Assembly: GCA_021234155.1 (NCBI GenBank)
Contig: JAJEKV010000005.1
Span: forward strand, 8,426,216 to 8,490,215
Origin: Isoetes taiwanensis
Taxonomy: Eukaryota > Streptophyta > Lycopodiopsida > Isoetales > Isoetaceae
Direction: 5' to 3'
Length of the DNA: 64,000 nt
The notes beneath the pieces were generated by a model, which was not told the DNA's origin, did no database searches, and was given only the letters and a program-made list of their open reading frames with translations. The translations under genes and the position numbers were made by a program. Positions 11,741 to 22,469 of this stretch are shown piece by piece. The number at the start of each line of letters is the position of its first letter. The first letter of the stretch is position 1.

Positions 11741-12276
11741 CAAATATTTCACTTTAGTAAATAATTTCATTGACTGCCCCATGAGGTCTTGGCCTACCAT
11801 AATAGATATGAAAGACATGTTGTTCTTTCAACAACATGCATGCAAATTAGTAAGTGTTGCTGCTCCAATAGCTAACATGCAAATTGCTAACATTAAGGCA
11901 AACATGGCATGCCAAGAAGCCTTTTACATTCTCATCTGTGCCATCCAAATAGGAAGAATCTAGAGGAATAGAAGGTTGTAGAAGCAAGGAAATAAAACAT
12001 ATCTAAAGTCATGAATCCAATCCCCTTGAATGAGTCTATGAACTTCGGCTTCTAGAACAGGGCAATGTACATAAGACTACATTGTTTTCTCTAATGCCTT
12101 GTCATACATGCGAGAGAAAAGAGAGTCTGCCTTTACCTTTGTTTATATCTTGCCGACTTCCAGCCACTGTAACAATCACAGCTTCAACATGAAAAACCCC
12201 AAACAAGCAAAATTCTGGAAAATTTTGCAAGGATTACTTACTGAACGATTTTGGAGGAGAGCATTAGAGAAAACGG
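11741..12276. repeat. Direct repeat, copy 1 (536 bp)
   Basis: Copy 1 of a direct duplication whose second copy lies 954 bp downstream. Both start with CAAATATTTCACTTTAGTAA and end near AGCATTAGAGAAAA. Differences are scattered substitutions. There are no TG/CA ends or primer site, so it is better read as a segmental duplication than as LTRs. Confidence 0.8.
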
Positions 12277-12694
12277 ACCCTCGCCCAATCTGCAAATTTC
12301 TCACTGACCAAAGTCTAGTACTTCCGAACCTATCTGCTCAGCAAGTGATCTGCAGTTATTCTCGGGAGAAAAATAAAAGAGAGCACATGTCTCACAACAA
12401 ACATGTAGCAGCTTGTGAAACCTTGAAGTAAAACTCCTTGTCTTTTGCAGGAACAACACTGAAACAAAATATTAAAGCTTCATTTTTGTGGAGATATATA
12501 TGAATAGCCTAGAAAAAGAGCAGGAACTATACCCACCATCATTTTGTAGATGTGTCAAGCGGACGCGTAAGCAGCAAAGAACACCGCATGCCCAAAGCAT
12601 GTGCAGCAAAATCGGCCAAGTGCAGAGAGAGAGAGATTATTTGCTGAAAGGCCTGATCAGAATATGGCATCATGAAAGATGATGCTCATTCAAA

Positions 12695-13231
12695 CAAATA
12701 TTTCACTTTAGTAAATAATTTCATTGACTGCCACATGAGGTCTTAGCCTACCATAACAGATATGAAAGACATATTGTTCTTTCAACAACATGCATGCAAA
12801 TTAGTAAGTGCTGCTGCTCCAACAGCTAACATAAAAATTGCTAACATTAAGGCAAACATGGCATACCAAGAAGCATTTTACATTCTCATCTGTGCCATCC
12901 AAATAGGAGGAATCTAGAGGAATAGAAGGTGGTAGAAACAAGGAAATAAAACATATCTAAAGTCATGAATCCAATCTCCTTGAATGAGTCTATGAGCTTC
13001 GGCTTCTAGAACAGGGCAATGTACATAAGACTACATTGTTTTCTCTAATGCCTTGTCATACATGCGAGAGAAAAGAGAGTATGCCTTTACCTTTGTTCAT
13101 ATCTTGCCGACTTCCAGCCACTGTAATAATCACAGCTTCAACATGAAAAACCCCAAACAAGCAAAATTCTGGAAAATCTTGCAAGCATTACTTACTGGGC
13201 GATTTTGGAGGAGAGCATTAGAGAAAATGGA
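12695..13231. repeat. Direct repeat, copy 2
   Basis: Partner of 11741-12276, separated from it by a 418-bp spacer of unrelated sequence. Neither copy carries a recognisable gene. Confidence 0.8.
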
Positions 13232-13239
13232 TCAGAGCC

Positions 13240-14215
13240 AAAAATTCAAGAAATCTAGGCACCTCATGGACTTACCCTTTTCCTTGCTCTGGAACTGGCT
13301 GTGGCTGTGCAAAATAATGAGGTAAATTGATTGTCAAGAGTAAACATAAAAGTTAAAGCAAGACAAAAAAACCTATCATCATTGCCAAGATAACACACAT
13401 GCTTCAACGAAATTCACTGGGATAGCAGTCTTACCGGATTTATAACAGATTAGCTCCAACAAGAAACATAAGGATGCTGCCACTGCTATACTGCCATCAA
13501 TCAATTGAGTTGGCATGAGGATGCTCTATCCGGAAGCAATAAAGACTGGGTCCAGGTGAGAAGATCCAAAACATAGAACTTGCCTTAGGAAATTTTAAGG
13601 AAACAGACAAAGCTCGAGATACAAACCTGTCGGATCAGACAGAACATAGCACGAAGGTCCTCTGGCCGAAAGCAATCCTCCATCCTCACGTCGGCTCCCG
13701 CTTTTTCGACTCATTTCTCTCATGCCGATGGCCTCCATGCATCCAAACTTCCGGTTAGCCGGTATGCACAGCAGCCGCCTGCCAACAGGGATGACCTAGC
13801 ATTTACAGCTTACAACAGGTTTTTAGCAGTTTTTGGCATATTCTAGGTATATGCTAGCATATACCATGAATATGCCAAAAACCCACATAAACAAGGGATT
13901 GCCCCCCTAGGGGCAACCCAAAAATGCATCTTCCTTCCACCTTTTTATAACATTTCAACGGATGAGATTCTTGCCCCCTTTTTCTAATCAATGGCCGAGA
14001 TTGCTTGCCCTTATTTTCATGCACATGGATGACGCATGCCCCCATGCCTACGTGGCAACATCATAGCCGTTGACCAAGCAATTTAATGGCTATGTTCAAT
14101 ATTACATATAAATGGGCATTATATCAGGGGAGGCATGATATACATGTAAATATATTAGTGGTATGGCAAAGCTTATTTTGAATGACAAATAGAAGTAGAT
14201 GTTTGATCAAGTTGC
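13240..14215. other. Intergenic; contains a 54-bp palindrome
   Basis: No gene is supported. It ends just downstream of the papain protease stop codon, so its right edge probably includes that gene's 3' UTR. The palindrome at 13829-13882 is listed separately. Confidence 0.4.
13829..13882. repeat. 54-bp near-perfect palindrome
   Basis: Centred on the ATGCTAGCAT at 13851-13860. All 27 pairs match except two (844/867 and 845/866 of the 13 kb block). The outer arms read GTTTTTGGCATATTC and its complement. It could extrude as a cruciform or be a tiny foldback element. Confidence 0.85.
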
Positions 14216-15554
14216 CTAGATGATGGGATATGTTGGGTAATAGTTGATGTTGCAAGCATTGACGCCACGCAAGAATTTTACATATCCAGCCTCACCCCAC
14301 GAGCTTCCCCAGGAATTCCTCACAATCCAATATTTTGTACCTTCTTGGGTGGTGCCATAGCCATCAATGACCACGGCATGATTGATATCAGATGTACATA
14401 AGCTATTGTCCAAAATACCCTGCCAAATACAAATTGCCATCATAAGTGGAAGACACATTTATGTGTTATATAAACAACTCAAAACAGAGGGAAAGGAATA
14501 CCCAGCTATAATGATGCAGAGCAGTGGCATCTATGACTACAGTGACTGGTTGTTGTGCAACGGCTTGGAGAAGTGCAAGGTCATTATATGAGGGAACTAC
14601 ACCATACTTGCGAATCTTCACAACATTTCTCTACAATATAAGATAAGAAGATGTTCAGGTCCATTGCAACTGTTGGCACGACCTGTAAGTCGTACAAGTA
14701 GACTGACCTTGCCCTTGCAGGCATGCATAGCTCCTACATAGGGATAGTGTAATGTTGTGTCTACACCGTACAAAGAAATGAAAGACATGGCTTTACGAGG
14801 CCATCCTCCGTCGCAACCAGAGTTAGAGGAGTCACAGTCCACAAGCTCTTGTTCGGAAAGAGAATAAAGATAACCTGTTTTAATGGCGTACAGACTCTCG
14901 ACAGCAGACACGGCAGCAAATGCCCAACAACATCCTGAACCAAATCCAACATAGTTGTTAGTGTTATTACTATATAGGGGTTTCTTAGGTAATGATCTTG
15001 AGGTATGATGGGTGTTTCCCATGGCTAGAATTAACCATGATTTTGGCTGGAATTCAAGGCGAGGTAAGAAATGAAAAAGAAGGCATGGGTGTCGGCTGAT
15101 AACGGGAGGTATTATTAGAAATAAAAACCAACAGCAAAAGAACGAAATGCGCACCACAGGTGCCTTGATTCTTGACGGATTGCACGACTCCTTGAGTTCT
15201 CCAGTCTACAGCTGCAGGCAGAGTTCCAGAAAAAGCAGTTGGCGCGGATGCGCCTGTAGTGTTTACTTTGGTGGGCTTCATCAAATAAGTGGCAGCAAAT
15301 TCTTGCGTGCTCAAATCTGAAAAGCCATTCAGACTAAACCCAAAGCTCCCGTTTCCCTTTAAATTAAGCTCGGCAATCAGCTGCACGTTCATCTTGAATG
15401 TGGAAAAACGCTTGGCAAATTCGGCAGGACTGGTGTATGATTTTCCATACTTTTTCATCCAATCTTTGAACTGAGCCAGGGGGCTTTCGGCATCGGCTGT
15501 GGCCAACACAGACAGAAACAAGAGAGCAGAAATGAAGAGAAACTTGGCATCCAT
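14216..15554 (-). CDS. Papain-family (C1A) cysteine protease, SAG12-like, 4 exons
   Basis: Exons 15554-15155, 14934-14708, 14630-14502 and 14419-14216 join in phase with GT/AG introns to give 319 residues. I chose Met at 15554 because it opens a signal peptide (MDAKFLF..., about 22 aa); an upstream in-frame Met would add ten unlikely residues. A propeptide of the inhibitor I29 type follows, then the mature enzyme from about residue 112. Expected catalytic residues are present: Gln130, Cys136 (in CGCCWAF, the CGCC form as in SAG12), His266 (NHAVV) and Asn287 (RNSWG). The GCDGG and YPYVG motifs are also present. It would be secreted or vacuolar and degrade proteins. It is slightly short for the family (about 340 aa), mainly in the propeptide linker and the segment after YPYVG. 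No inactivating change is seen. Confidence 0.85.
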
Positions 15555-15621
15555 AATGTGATCCGGAATGACTAGCGGTGGCACTTTGCAAAGGCCTGGT
15601 TTTTTACTAACGCTATACTGG

Positions 15622-15765
15622 CCTTAATAGCCAAGGTCAATCATCATAATGTTTTCGTGTTGACATGGTCATGATGTTCATCATAATGTTTCAGTGTTGA
15701 CATGGTCAAGATGTTGAACCAACACGTTTTAGAATTTCAAGTTTTTACCATAAGATTGTGTGGAT
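15622..15765. repeat. Upstream repeat shared with the EF-hand gene (31206-31400)
   Basis: Lies about 70 bp upstream of the protease start. It contains CATAATGTTT ... GTTGACATGGTCA twice, then GAACCAACACGTTTTAGAA. Nearly the same sequence lies upstream of the EF-hand gene in the same orientation to the gene. Confidence 0.75.
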
Positions 15766-15986
15766 AAGAATGCTTTCTTGGCCAGAAGGTTTCAATTGGC
15801 TATATACCTAGGGTACACTCTGCACCTTTCAACTGGGAGAAGGGGATTCGAAGAAAATGCGGTGCTTTTGTAATTATCATATTAAGATGTTTTATTATGG
15901 GTCTCAGATCGCAGTTTGAAGCAGGAATGAACTTTTTGAGCCTGTTGATTTGCTAATTTTGTCTGCACAAACCATATTAGAATACA

Positions 15987-16060
15987 CTAGTAAACGTGTG
16001 CCTGGCGTTGCTGGGCATAATGTCCTAGCGTATGTTTTTACTCATCCTTTAAAGTCCATA
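15987..16060 (-). mobile_element. Helitron 3' end, copy 1
   Basis: On the minus strand a hairpin (GCCCAGCAACGCCAGGC) is followed by a short spacer and terminal CTAG, with T next to it, as expected for Helitron 3' ends (hairpin plus CTRR, inserted between A and T). The flank matches the sequence at 31378-31400, which lacks the insertion. The left-hand copy of the body also matches that at 20582. Confidence 0.6.
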
Positions 16061-16223
16061 TGTGCAACTTTCGTCAACAACAAATCTTGATATTTGCAAG
16101 AATGGAGATTATTTGCTTTTATAATTATTATTGTTATTGAAATTGTCTAATGACAGTTATCATCAATTTATTAACTTAGCATTTATAGATTTCAGTAGAG
16201 AAAACAATGCTTTATAAAGAATA

Positions 16224-16260
16224 CTAGAAAAAGTGCCCAGCGTTGCTGGGCTTTTTGTCG
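16224..16260 (-). mobile_element. Helitron 3' end, copy 2
   Basis: On the minus strand the perfect hairpin GCCCAGCAACGCTGGGC is followed by ACTTTTT and CTAG then T. Only the terminus can be recognised; the 5' end is not placed. Confidence 0.55.
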
Positions 16261-16775
16261 GGCATAAGCTCAAAATTTAATAAAATATGAATAGTTTTTA
16301 CCAAGTCTATGTGCTGACGATGTCGGGTAGGAGAGATATGTCATTCACAACGTTGAGCTATAGCTGGGAACATGTAATTGAACATGGACTACTTAGTGCT
16401 GGTGTTTGAAAAGGATGTTGCAGGTTTTTTTGATAGTATTACCAAAATCTAGCACCCTTGACATCAAATGTCACATAATAGCACTTCAAACAATTTTCTT
16501 CACATCTTTGCACTGTATGTAATATTCCAATACAAAATCTATCTAATGATCTAAAGCAGGTCATCCAAATAAAATAGATTTGGTACTACGGAAGGCACAA
16601 AAGTTTATCATCAATATATCATAAATGTGTGGCAAATCTTAGAATTCAACAAACGTAAATGATTCAACACCAACTTCTTTAAATAAAAAGAAGACATAAA
16701 ACAACTTTCCGAGAAGGTTCTCTCTTGTTATCACATCTTTGGAGCCCATGCTTATCCCTTTTACTTAAACGATCC

Positions 16776-17035
16776 TGTATCTCTATGAACTTAGCTTTCC
16801 ATAAGACCCTAGCCACTGCATTTTTTTTACAGCTTTTCCTGGACATTTCTTGCATGGGTCACCTGGCAATCTTGGCATGTAAATGCTGAGCTGTTTTATT
16901 TTATGAAGGGATAAATAAATAGCATGTTAAACAACAATTCCAATGATAAAAGCTAGAGAAATTATTGCTAGCTTTTTGTGTAAGTGTTATTCTGCATAAT
17001 TATATGCACATTCCTTATTCCTTCTTGGCTTGCAT
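16776..17035. repeat. Direct repeat of 260 bp, copy 1
   Basis: Starts TGTATCTCTATGAACTTAGC and ends at ATATGCACATTCCTT. Copy 2 is at 17342-17596, offset about 566 bp. Copy 2 abuts the PPR relic; copy 1 does not. Confidence 0.8.
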
Positions 17036-17341
17036 CTCCACTTCCCATGGGTTGACGATTTCACCAACATTACCAAAGCAATTGTGCAAATAACACATTT
17101 GTAAGCTAACAAAACATCCTTAAATGTTACCTTTTGCTGCAACATTGCATGGGCTGCAGTTGACTTTACACGCGACAAGTGTGCTATTCTATTCTATTCT
17201 ATTGCTAGGATATGTGGTGCAAATTTTCCACAAGCCATGATCTATTTTGCTAGATACAGCTCTGTAAATCCCAGATTAAGATTACTTTAAGGTCATTCTT
17301 TGGTACTTATGTCTTCTAAAGTAAAGCTGCAATTTGTAGCT

Positions 17342-17596
17342 TGTATCTCTATGAACTTAGCTTTCCATATGCCCCTAGCCACTGCATTTTTTTACAGTTT
17401 CTGTTTTCCTGGACATTTCTTGCATGGGTCACCTGGCAATCTTGGCATGTAAATGCGGAGCTGTTTTATTTTATGAAGGAATAAATAAACAGCATGTTAA
17501 ACAACAATTCCAATGATAAAAGCTAGAGAAATTATTGCTAGCTTTTTGTGTAAGTGTTATTCTGCATAATTATATGCACATTCCTTCTTGGCTTCC
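17342..17596. repeat. Direct repeat, copy 2, next to the PPR relic
   Basis: Partner of 16776-17035 with minor indels near the T-rich tract. A five-base TATTC microsatellite (about 17183-17205) lies between the copies. Confidence 0.8.
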
Positions 17597-18252
17597 CAAG
17601 TTCCCAAATTGATAAATGTTTGTGCACAAAAAGCAGCCCTTTTCCAAGGCAAGAGAATGCACAAGTATGTACAGGAGCATGGTTTGCAGGGGCATATAAT
17701 GGTCATGAATGCATTAATTAATATGTTTGCAAAGTGTGGCATCATAAACGAAGCACTTGCAGTATTTTGCATTATGCCTACGGAAAATGTGATTTCATGG
17801 ACTGCCATAATTGCGAAGATATGCTCAACATGGGTATTGCAAAGAGGCACTTTCGATTTTTTTTTAAAATGCAAGTAGAAGCTATTATGTCTAACAAGGT
17901 CACCATTGCCAAAGATCTTGTTGGCATGTGCATATCTTTGATATGATAAATGAAGGCTTTCACATCTTTGTTTCAATGGGTATTTATCATGATATTGCAC
18001 CAATCTTCGGAACATTGGACCCGTATGATAGACATCTTTGGACGTGTGGGATTGAATGAAGCGTAGTCCCTAATCAACAACATGCCATTTCATGCTGATG
18101 TTACATCATGGACATCTTTGCTTGGTGCATGCGAGAATTCATGCCGATTTTACTCTGTGGGAAAGCGTCTGGTGAACACATCCTTGAATTGGATCCAGAG
18201 AATGATGCAGCGTATCTGTTGCTAAGTAGCATATATGCTGCTATGGCTTGAC
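17585..18252 (+). pseudogene. PLS-class pentatricopeptide-repeat (PPR) pseudogene
   Basis: Successive frames read like one plant PPR protein. GKRMHKYVQEHG, then NALINMFAKCG, then ENVISWTAIIA lie at 17640-17820. A shifted frame gives KMQVEAIMSNKVT. Another gives FVSMGIYHDIAPIF. Then come IDIFGRVGLNEA, a stop, NNMPFHADVTSWTSLLGAC, and finally EHILELDPENDAAY up to about 18252, matching the PPR-E region. PPR proteins bind organelle RNA. At least three frameshifts and one in-frame stop show it is dead. The N-terminal repeats are absent. A long antisense frame across it on the minus strand is a shadow. Confidence 0.8.
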
Positions 18253-18259
18253 AGGATAA

Positions 18260-19160
18260 TGATGTCTGTGTAAGGGCAGAAGTTGTATAGCACCTGAGAA
18301 TTTGGGAGTATGTTCTGTTGTTAACTAACAGCTAACTGCCTGGAATGAAAGTAGATAAAATTAAAAAGGGTGTGCAAAGATAGACGATAAACTGATATAG
18401 TTAAAAGCCCAAATTGCACATTTGGAGAGTATGAGAAATAGGGAATGAAGCATTCTTGATACATTCTTCTTTTGGTTCGTACAGTTTTCCGTCTCCTAAA
18501 CTACAAGGTCTGTAGAGATTGTGAATATAATTCATTTCCATTCTTTTCAAATTTGGTTTTCATAGGTCCATTCCTGAACTCGTAGTGCCATAATTCCTTT
18601 ACTATAAGCTCCGCATACTACAAAAAAAACCAGAAATAAAAAGAACTAACCTGAAGTTCAATCATGGAAGGTCTTCAACAAATACCCAATCTCCGCAGCA
18701 GTACATCTCTTTTGGTCTCGGCAGCATGGTCTTAAGTTCATCAACCAGATTGTCTCAAACCTACAAATTTGGATTACTTATTTCAAACGGTTAGACATTC
18801 AAAATTTAACTTGCCAAGCCAGACATGGAGCTATGGCAGTCGAATCTCCACAGCAAAGAAAACCGAAGAGGCACCATTGAGTCGCTTCAAAAGACACCAT
18901 CCCTGTGCTCTTGCCCTAAATCAAATCATGGAATATCAAAGCAACAATCCAAATCCACTCAAAATATCACCTTTAGAGAAAGAACCGGCTATGCCTACAG
19001 ACAAAAAGAAAATGGAGAATGAGGATCTCGGTCACTCCTATGCACGTTGGTTTCTCCTATGCATTGGCTAGCATTGACCTAGCCAGAAAAGGCAAAATAA
19101 TAACTAACTATTGAACGGCCCAAGTTGAATGCTCATCCCTTAGGAAAAGGCTTTTAAAAT
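18260..19160. other. Intergenic, no supported gene
   Basis: Only short frames. One of 100 codons at 18769-19071 is lysine/serine-rich without recognisable features. Confidence 0.4.
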
Positions 19161-19162
19161 TT

Positions 19163-19236
19163 TTATGGTGTATGGGGGATTCGAACCCTGACCATTAACC
19201 CCCCAGCCCCCCATTCTAACCACTAGACCAAGCATT
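19163..19236 (-). mobile_element. tRNA-like SINE head
   Basis: The minus strand has an A-box-like TCTAGTGGTTAGAATGG and a perfect B box GGTTCGAATCC at the right distance. The acceptor arms do not pair and two T-stem pairs are mismatched, so it is not a functional tRNA. It fits a tRNA-derived SINE head or tRNA pseudogene. Confidence 0.45.
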
Positions 19237-19309
19237 AATTCTATGAATAATTTATGTTTCGAATATACTTAAGGGTAATATTACCATTAAGATAAAATAG
19301 CCTATAACA

Positions 19310-19960
19310 TTCTAGCTAGTTCAAGAAGGTTCTAGAATGTTCTGAAGGCTATAGAAAGTTCTAAAATCTTCTAGAAACTTCTAGAACATAAGAGAATCTA
19401 GGACGGATCTAAGAAAAATTCCAAATTGTTCTAATAAGTTTTAGAATGTTCTAGAATGTAGGGGAATCTACGGGAATGTAAGGAAATCTAGGGAAAGACT
19501 TCCAGAAAGTTCTAGAATATATTGAAAGTCTTAGAATGTTTCAGAAAGTCTTAGAATGTTCTAAAAAGTTCTAGAATATAAAGGAATCCAGAAGAATCTA
19601 ATAAAATGTAAGAAAATCTTATAAAATGTAAGAGAATCTAAGAAAATATGGAGAATCTAAAGGAATCTTCATAAAATCAAAGGGAATCTAAGAAAATGTT
19701 GATGAAATCTTAAAATATCTAAAGGAATCTTTATAGAATCTCTTTGAATCTCATATAATGTAAGGGAACCTGGGGCAATCTCATAAAATCTAAATGAATC
19801 TAAGAGAATCTAAGGGGATCTTCATAAAATCTTGGAGAATCTAGAGAAATCTAATGGAATCTAGAGGGAATCTTAAAAAATTCAGAGAAATACTCACGAA
19901 CCCTCTAAGAGAATCTTAGTAGAATCTTAGAGAATCTATGAATTTAGAGTATTCTCAAGA
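19310..19960. repeat. Degenerate GAATCT array, inverted relative to 7860-8725
   Basis: Units such as AGAATCTAAGGGAATCT recur every 10-20 bp, the reverse complement of the first array. The left third (19320-19570) is dominated by TTCTAGAA units. Confidence 0.8.
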
Positions 19961-19989
19961 GATTCTTTTACAAGAACTTGCACGTAGGA

Positions 19990-20580
19990 ACATGCACCGT
20001 GTATATAGATATAGATATAGATGGAGGGCAATTAATTTACCTCTAAAGACGAAAAATTGGAAAGACGGATCCAAAACTTATGCTCAACATGCCACTTTTA
20101 GAAGTAGTTAAGTACATTAAGAAAAGATAGGTACAGAAATGCAAAACACAAAATTTGTCCTAGTTCATTGGCCTTTAGTTCATGATGGAAATTTTAATAT
20201 GCATCTCCACATGGCGCACATCACCAAGGGCCTAATGTTGTACATTTTTGGATGCTCCCGTGATATCTTCACTTCTTCTACATATAACATCTTAGCCAGG
20301 GAAAACGTGAAATGCACGTGTGAGTCATTGATTCAAACTACCCACGATGGCTCACGACTATCAAGCACGTGAGACAATTCATTCCAAAGATAGGCTTGTA
20401 TAATAGAATCAGATATCGTCTCAGGACGAAATGATTTGTAGACCCTAATGCACTCCATTATATATTCCAATACAGGTGAGTTTTTTTGCTACTAAAATGC
20501 CAATTTGCCACTACACAGTGTCATTTTTCATCTGATAAAAGAGAAAACAATTGGAGGTTAGTCAAAGTATTAAATTACCC
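19990..20580. other. Intergenic; small GATATA microsatellite
   Basis: A short ATAGAT/GATATA tract at about 20002-20025. No supported gene. Confidence 0.4.
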
Positions 20581-20581
20581 A

Positions 20582-20720
20582 TTAGTAAATGTGTGCCCAG
20601 CATTGCCGCGCTAATGTCCTGGCTGGTGTTTTTACTCGACCTTTAATGTGCAAATATGCAACTACCCACAACACCACAGATTGATGTTCTCAAGAATGTT
20701 CATGATTTTCTTTGGTACTT
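20582..20720 (-). mobile_element. Helitron 3' end, copy 3
   Basis: On the minus strand, GCGCGGCAATGCTGGGC (imperfect hairpin), a short spacer and terminal CTAA. The next about 130 bp align with copy 1 at 15990-16120 (shared GTTTTTACTC, ATGTGCAA and AACA..CA blocks). Confidence 0.55.
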
Positions 20721-22469
20721 TTGTTGCATGGATAACGTAAAACATTAGAATGGAATGGAATTGAGACCAATCCATCTATGGGACCCAAACAAAGGTGATA
20801 TAATAAATGATTTTTTATTGAACATGGAAAGCAACTCTTATTGCAAAAGCCACTAAATCTAACACATCATCTCTATCACAACATGGACCAATGCTCCATA
20901 TCTATGATTTCCAAATCCCCAAGGTTCTCTATGTCTATCGTCTTCCATAGGAACCCTAAATTCAAGGTGGTCATAAAATGGAGAAGTAACAAATGAAAAT
21001 GATAGATTGAAAAATTCTCAATTGGAAGAAAAAATGTTGGAAGAAGATACTTTTAAGTAACTTAGAGGACGTCTCTGTAGCTTATAATTGAGACTCACAC
21101 AATGGCAATTCTAAAAGATGCAGAATTTATATAATAATTAAAAAAATAAATAAGTAAATAAAAAAAAATCGAGAAGCTTTTTGGTAGTTTCCTTAAGTAT
21201 TGTTTCAAAATGCATGCTTGAGAATGTTTTGGTGCACTAAAAAATGCATGAATGGTTGTGGTGCACTAAAAAATGGATGAATGGTTGTTATTACCTTATT
21301 CTAGGCCGGCCACATCAATATATTTTCTCATTCATGAGAATGTGCTTGTGAATATAATATGGGTCTTTGTACAATTTGTAAACGTTATACGAAGCCCTAT
21401 GCCTCATTTGTAATAAGAGATGCATGTTCCCATGAGAGTCTAACTTCAACGCAATGGACATGAGCTTTCAAAAATCCCAGCATTTTTGGAAAAAGTTCAA
21501 CCTGAGTTGTCTCTGGTCAGCTCACCTCCCCCACCCCCCCCCTCCTCCCGGGATTGTGGGAGTTTGGAGTTTGGAGTTTTCTAGAAGCTGAATCTTAGCT
21601 TTGGTGTTGAATAAGACTATTATGGATGTATTTCTCTTGAAACTATATTACAATAGTTGGATATTAGCTATATATACAAGACAGTTATCGCTAGTTATAG
21701 AAATGACAAAGAAAATGGTTGTTCTAGACCCAAGAAGGTAACGACATGTAAGTGGAAAAACTAGATATTAAATACGACCAAATGAAGAAAATGATAGGGA
21801 CCATTGCTTCTCAAAGAAAATTCATGAAGACATGAGAGTACGCCCCTTTCGCATTTTGTTCAAAGTACTGCAAGATTCTTTTGTAATAAGCCCCATAAGC
21901 TACAAATTAAAGAAGCTCTCATGGCCAAAAGCAATAAACATATGTGTCACAATTCCGATCATCTGGCTCCCTATCTGTTCTGGTGCTTGATCTGAACTCA
22001 GACAGTCTATTGACATGAACATGTGTCATTTTTCCCTGAGGTAGGCTCAGCAATAATGTGCATGCATCAATAAGAGGAACACACATAATTTTATCTAGAG
22101 ATATCCCTAAGATGATGCTTTGGTAGATGATAACAAAAATTGGCCTATGAGGTCACGTGATGGCTTGCATCTTCTTATAAAGGCCAAAGGTCTAGCCAAA
22201 GGAGGTGGTTTCAAGGTTAAATGAATTGCATCAATTACTTGAGGAAAATATAAGGTCAGATACCTTAGATCCTTTTGCAATCAAGATTTCTAAAATACTC
22301 GATTTCTAATTATAGAGCAAATCAAGATTTCTAAAATACTCGAGCCAACCAAATCGTCAACTCAAGCCAGCAAAGGCCTGTCTAAAATGGGAGACTAATA
22401 TTTCCATATCTACATTTCTAATTGCCTTAAAATGCTGACACTAGAATGCAATATATGCACTTTAAGGAT
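20721..22469. other. Intergenic, no supported gene
   Basis: AT-rich. A cytosine-rich run lies at about 21525-21550. No coding evidence. Confidence 0.4.

Noticed and set aside
11741-13231. LTR pair of a small retrotransposon
   Set aside because: No TG/CA ends, primer site, purine tract or target-site duplication at the repeat borders.
17557-18015. 152-codon minus-strand protein
   Set aside because: It is antisense to the PPR relic, and its end is simply the shared 260-bp direct repeat read backwards.
19163-19236. Functional tRNA gene on the minus strand
   Set aside because: A and B boxes are present, but the acceptor arms do not pair and two T-stem pairs are mismatched.
21520-21550. G-quadruplex-forming regulatory site
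   Set aside because: A C-rich run is present, but there is no gene or promoter nearby to give it meaning.
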